21,690 bases of DNA. Origin: an uncultured Ruminococcus sp. (lineage in GTDB: Bacteria > Bacillota > Clostridia > Lachnospirales > Lachnospiraceae). The DNA lies in contig UQVC01000036.1 of assembly GCA_900544395.1 (NCBI GenBank), forward strand, positions 1 to 21,690. The letters are read 5' to 3'. The notes under the pieces were generated by a model. It was not told the DNA's origin, made no database searches, and was given only the letters and a program-made list of their open reading frames with translations. Shown here in pieces: positions 21,509-21,690 of the stretch. Position numbers and translations under genes: made by a program. Position 1 is the stretch's first letter; each line of letters opens with the position of its first letter.

Positions 21509-21690
21509 ATGTTGGAGAACAGACAAAAGAAAATGGAAGAGTTTTTAAAAGAAATCGATCTGACGCAGGAGGCTCCGTCAGAAGAGCCGCAGCGTCAGTA
21601 TTATTTTATAGAAAAAGCCCGTCATCTTGTGAAAGCGCAGTCAGAAGTCCTGGGGCGTCCGCTGACCTTTCATGTGACTACTTTCGGGTG
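21509..21690 (+). CDS. miaB: MiaB, tRNA-2-methylthio-N6-dimethylallyladenosine synthase (N-terminal part, cut by window edge)
   Basis: 60 codons plus two bases are visible. After a polar lead (about 1-30), 'YYFIEKARHLVKAQSEVLGRPLTFHVTTFG' leads to the first Cys codon of the auxiliary 4Fe-4S cluster (TTFGC), at the window edge. MiaB is a radical-SAM methylthiotransferase that modifies A37 of tRNAs reading UNN codons. The long N-terminal lead before TFGC is usual in clostridial MiaB. AGAGAGGA lies upstream of ATG 21509. The radical-SAM and TRAM domains lie beyond the window. Confidence 0.88.
   Translation, partial: MLENRQKKMEEFLKEIDLTQEAPSEEPQRQYYFIEKARHLVKAQSEVLGRPLTFHVTTFG

Noticed and set aside
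1..21690. CRISPR arrays, rRNA or tRNA genes, complete insertion sequences
   Set aside because: No regularly spaced repeats, no tRNA-like or rRNA sequence and no intact transposase were recognised by eye on either strand.

Overview
The window reads as chromosome of a low-to-moderate GC, Gram-positive, endospore-forming Clostridia member, most likely Lachnospiraceae. The reasons are strong AGGAGG-type ribosome binding sites, sigma-A promoters with 17-nt spacers, T-tailed terminators, a yqfC-yqfD-phoH-ybeY sporulation/RNA operon, a SpoVB/MurJ-type flippase, and small Firmicutes families (DUF896, DUF4250, DUF3887). The genus is inference; no rRNA or tRNA gene was seen.

Left end, 1-1290 (accessory scar): the 3' end of a probable Rpn-type nuclease gene with its terminator; an intact RelB/RelE-type toxin-antitoxin pair with a near-consensus promoter, bracketed by two copies of one 19-nt palindrome; then two gene fragments whose broken 5' ends meet near 1060-1084. 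One is the catalytic end of a tyrosine integrase (minus strand), the other an XRE-type antitoxin (plus strand). All three conserved glutamine positions of the XRE remnant that I can place read TAA. This looks like a mobile element reduced by an internal deletion.

Middle, 1376-11141: mostly short transcription units. They are thymidine kinase; a two-TM protein with a disordered acidic N-terminus; a SAM methyltransferase; a FUSC-type membrane protein behind a consensus promoter; a convergent MATE exporter sharing a bidirectional terminator; MTA/SAH nucleosidase (mtnN) followed by a DUF3887 lipoprotein and a Dabb-domain protein; a HAD phosphatase divergent from a GNAT acetyltransferase; an AzgA/PbuG-type purine permease; and, on the minus strand, a small anchored protein and a PqqD-like protein.

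10788-15104 is a leftward peptide-use block: M20 dipeptidase PepD, then an OPT-family transporter with a long dyad over its promoter, then the PqqD-like gene and the anchored small protein. OPT import plus intracellular dipeptide hydrolysis is a natural pairing; the role of the last two genes is unknown.

15285 to the right end is a rightward run: yqfC, yqfD, phoH and ybeY behind a sigma-E-like promoter, then a MOP flippase, a BofC-like small exported protein whose start lies inside a long hairpin, a DUF896 protein, 5-formyltetrahydrofolate cyclo-ligase, a DUF4250 protein, and the first 60 codons of miaB, cut by the window edge. Overlapping or coupled starts are common in this run.
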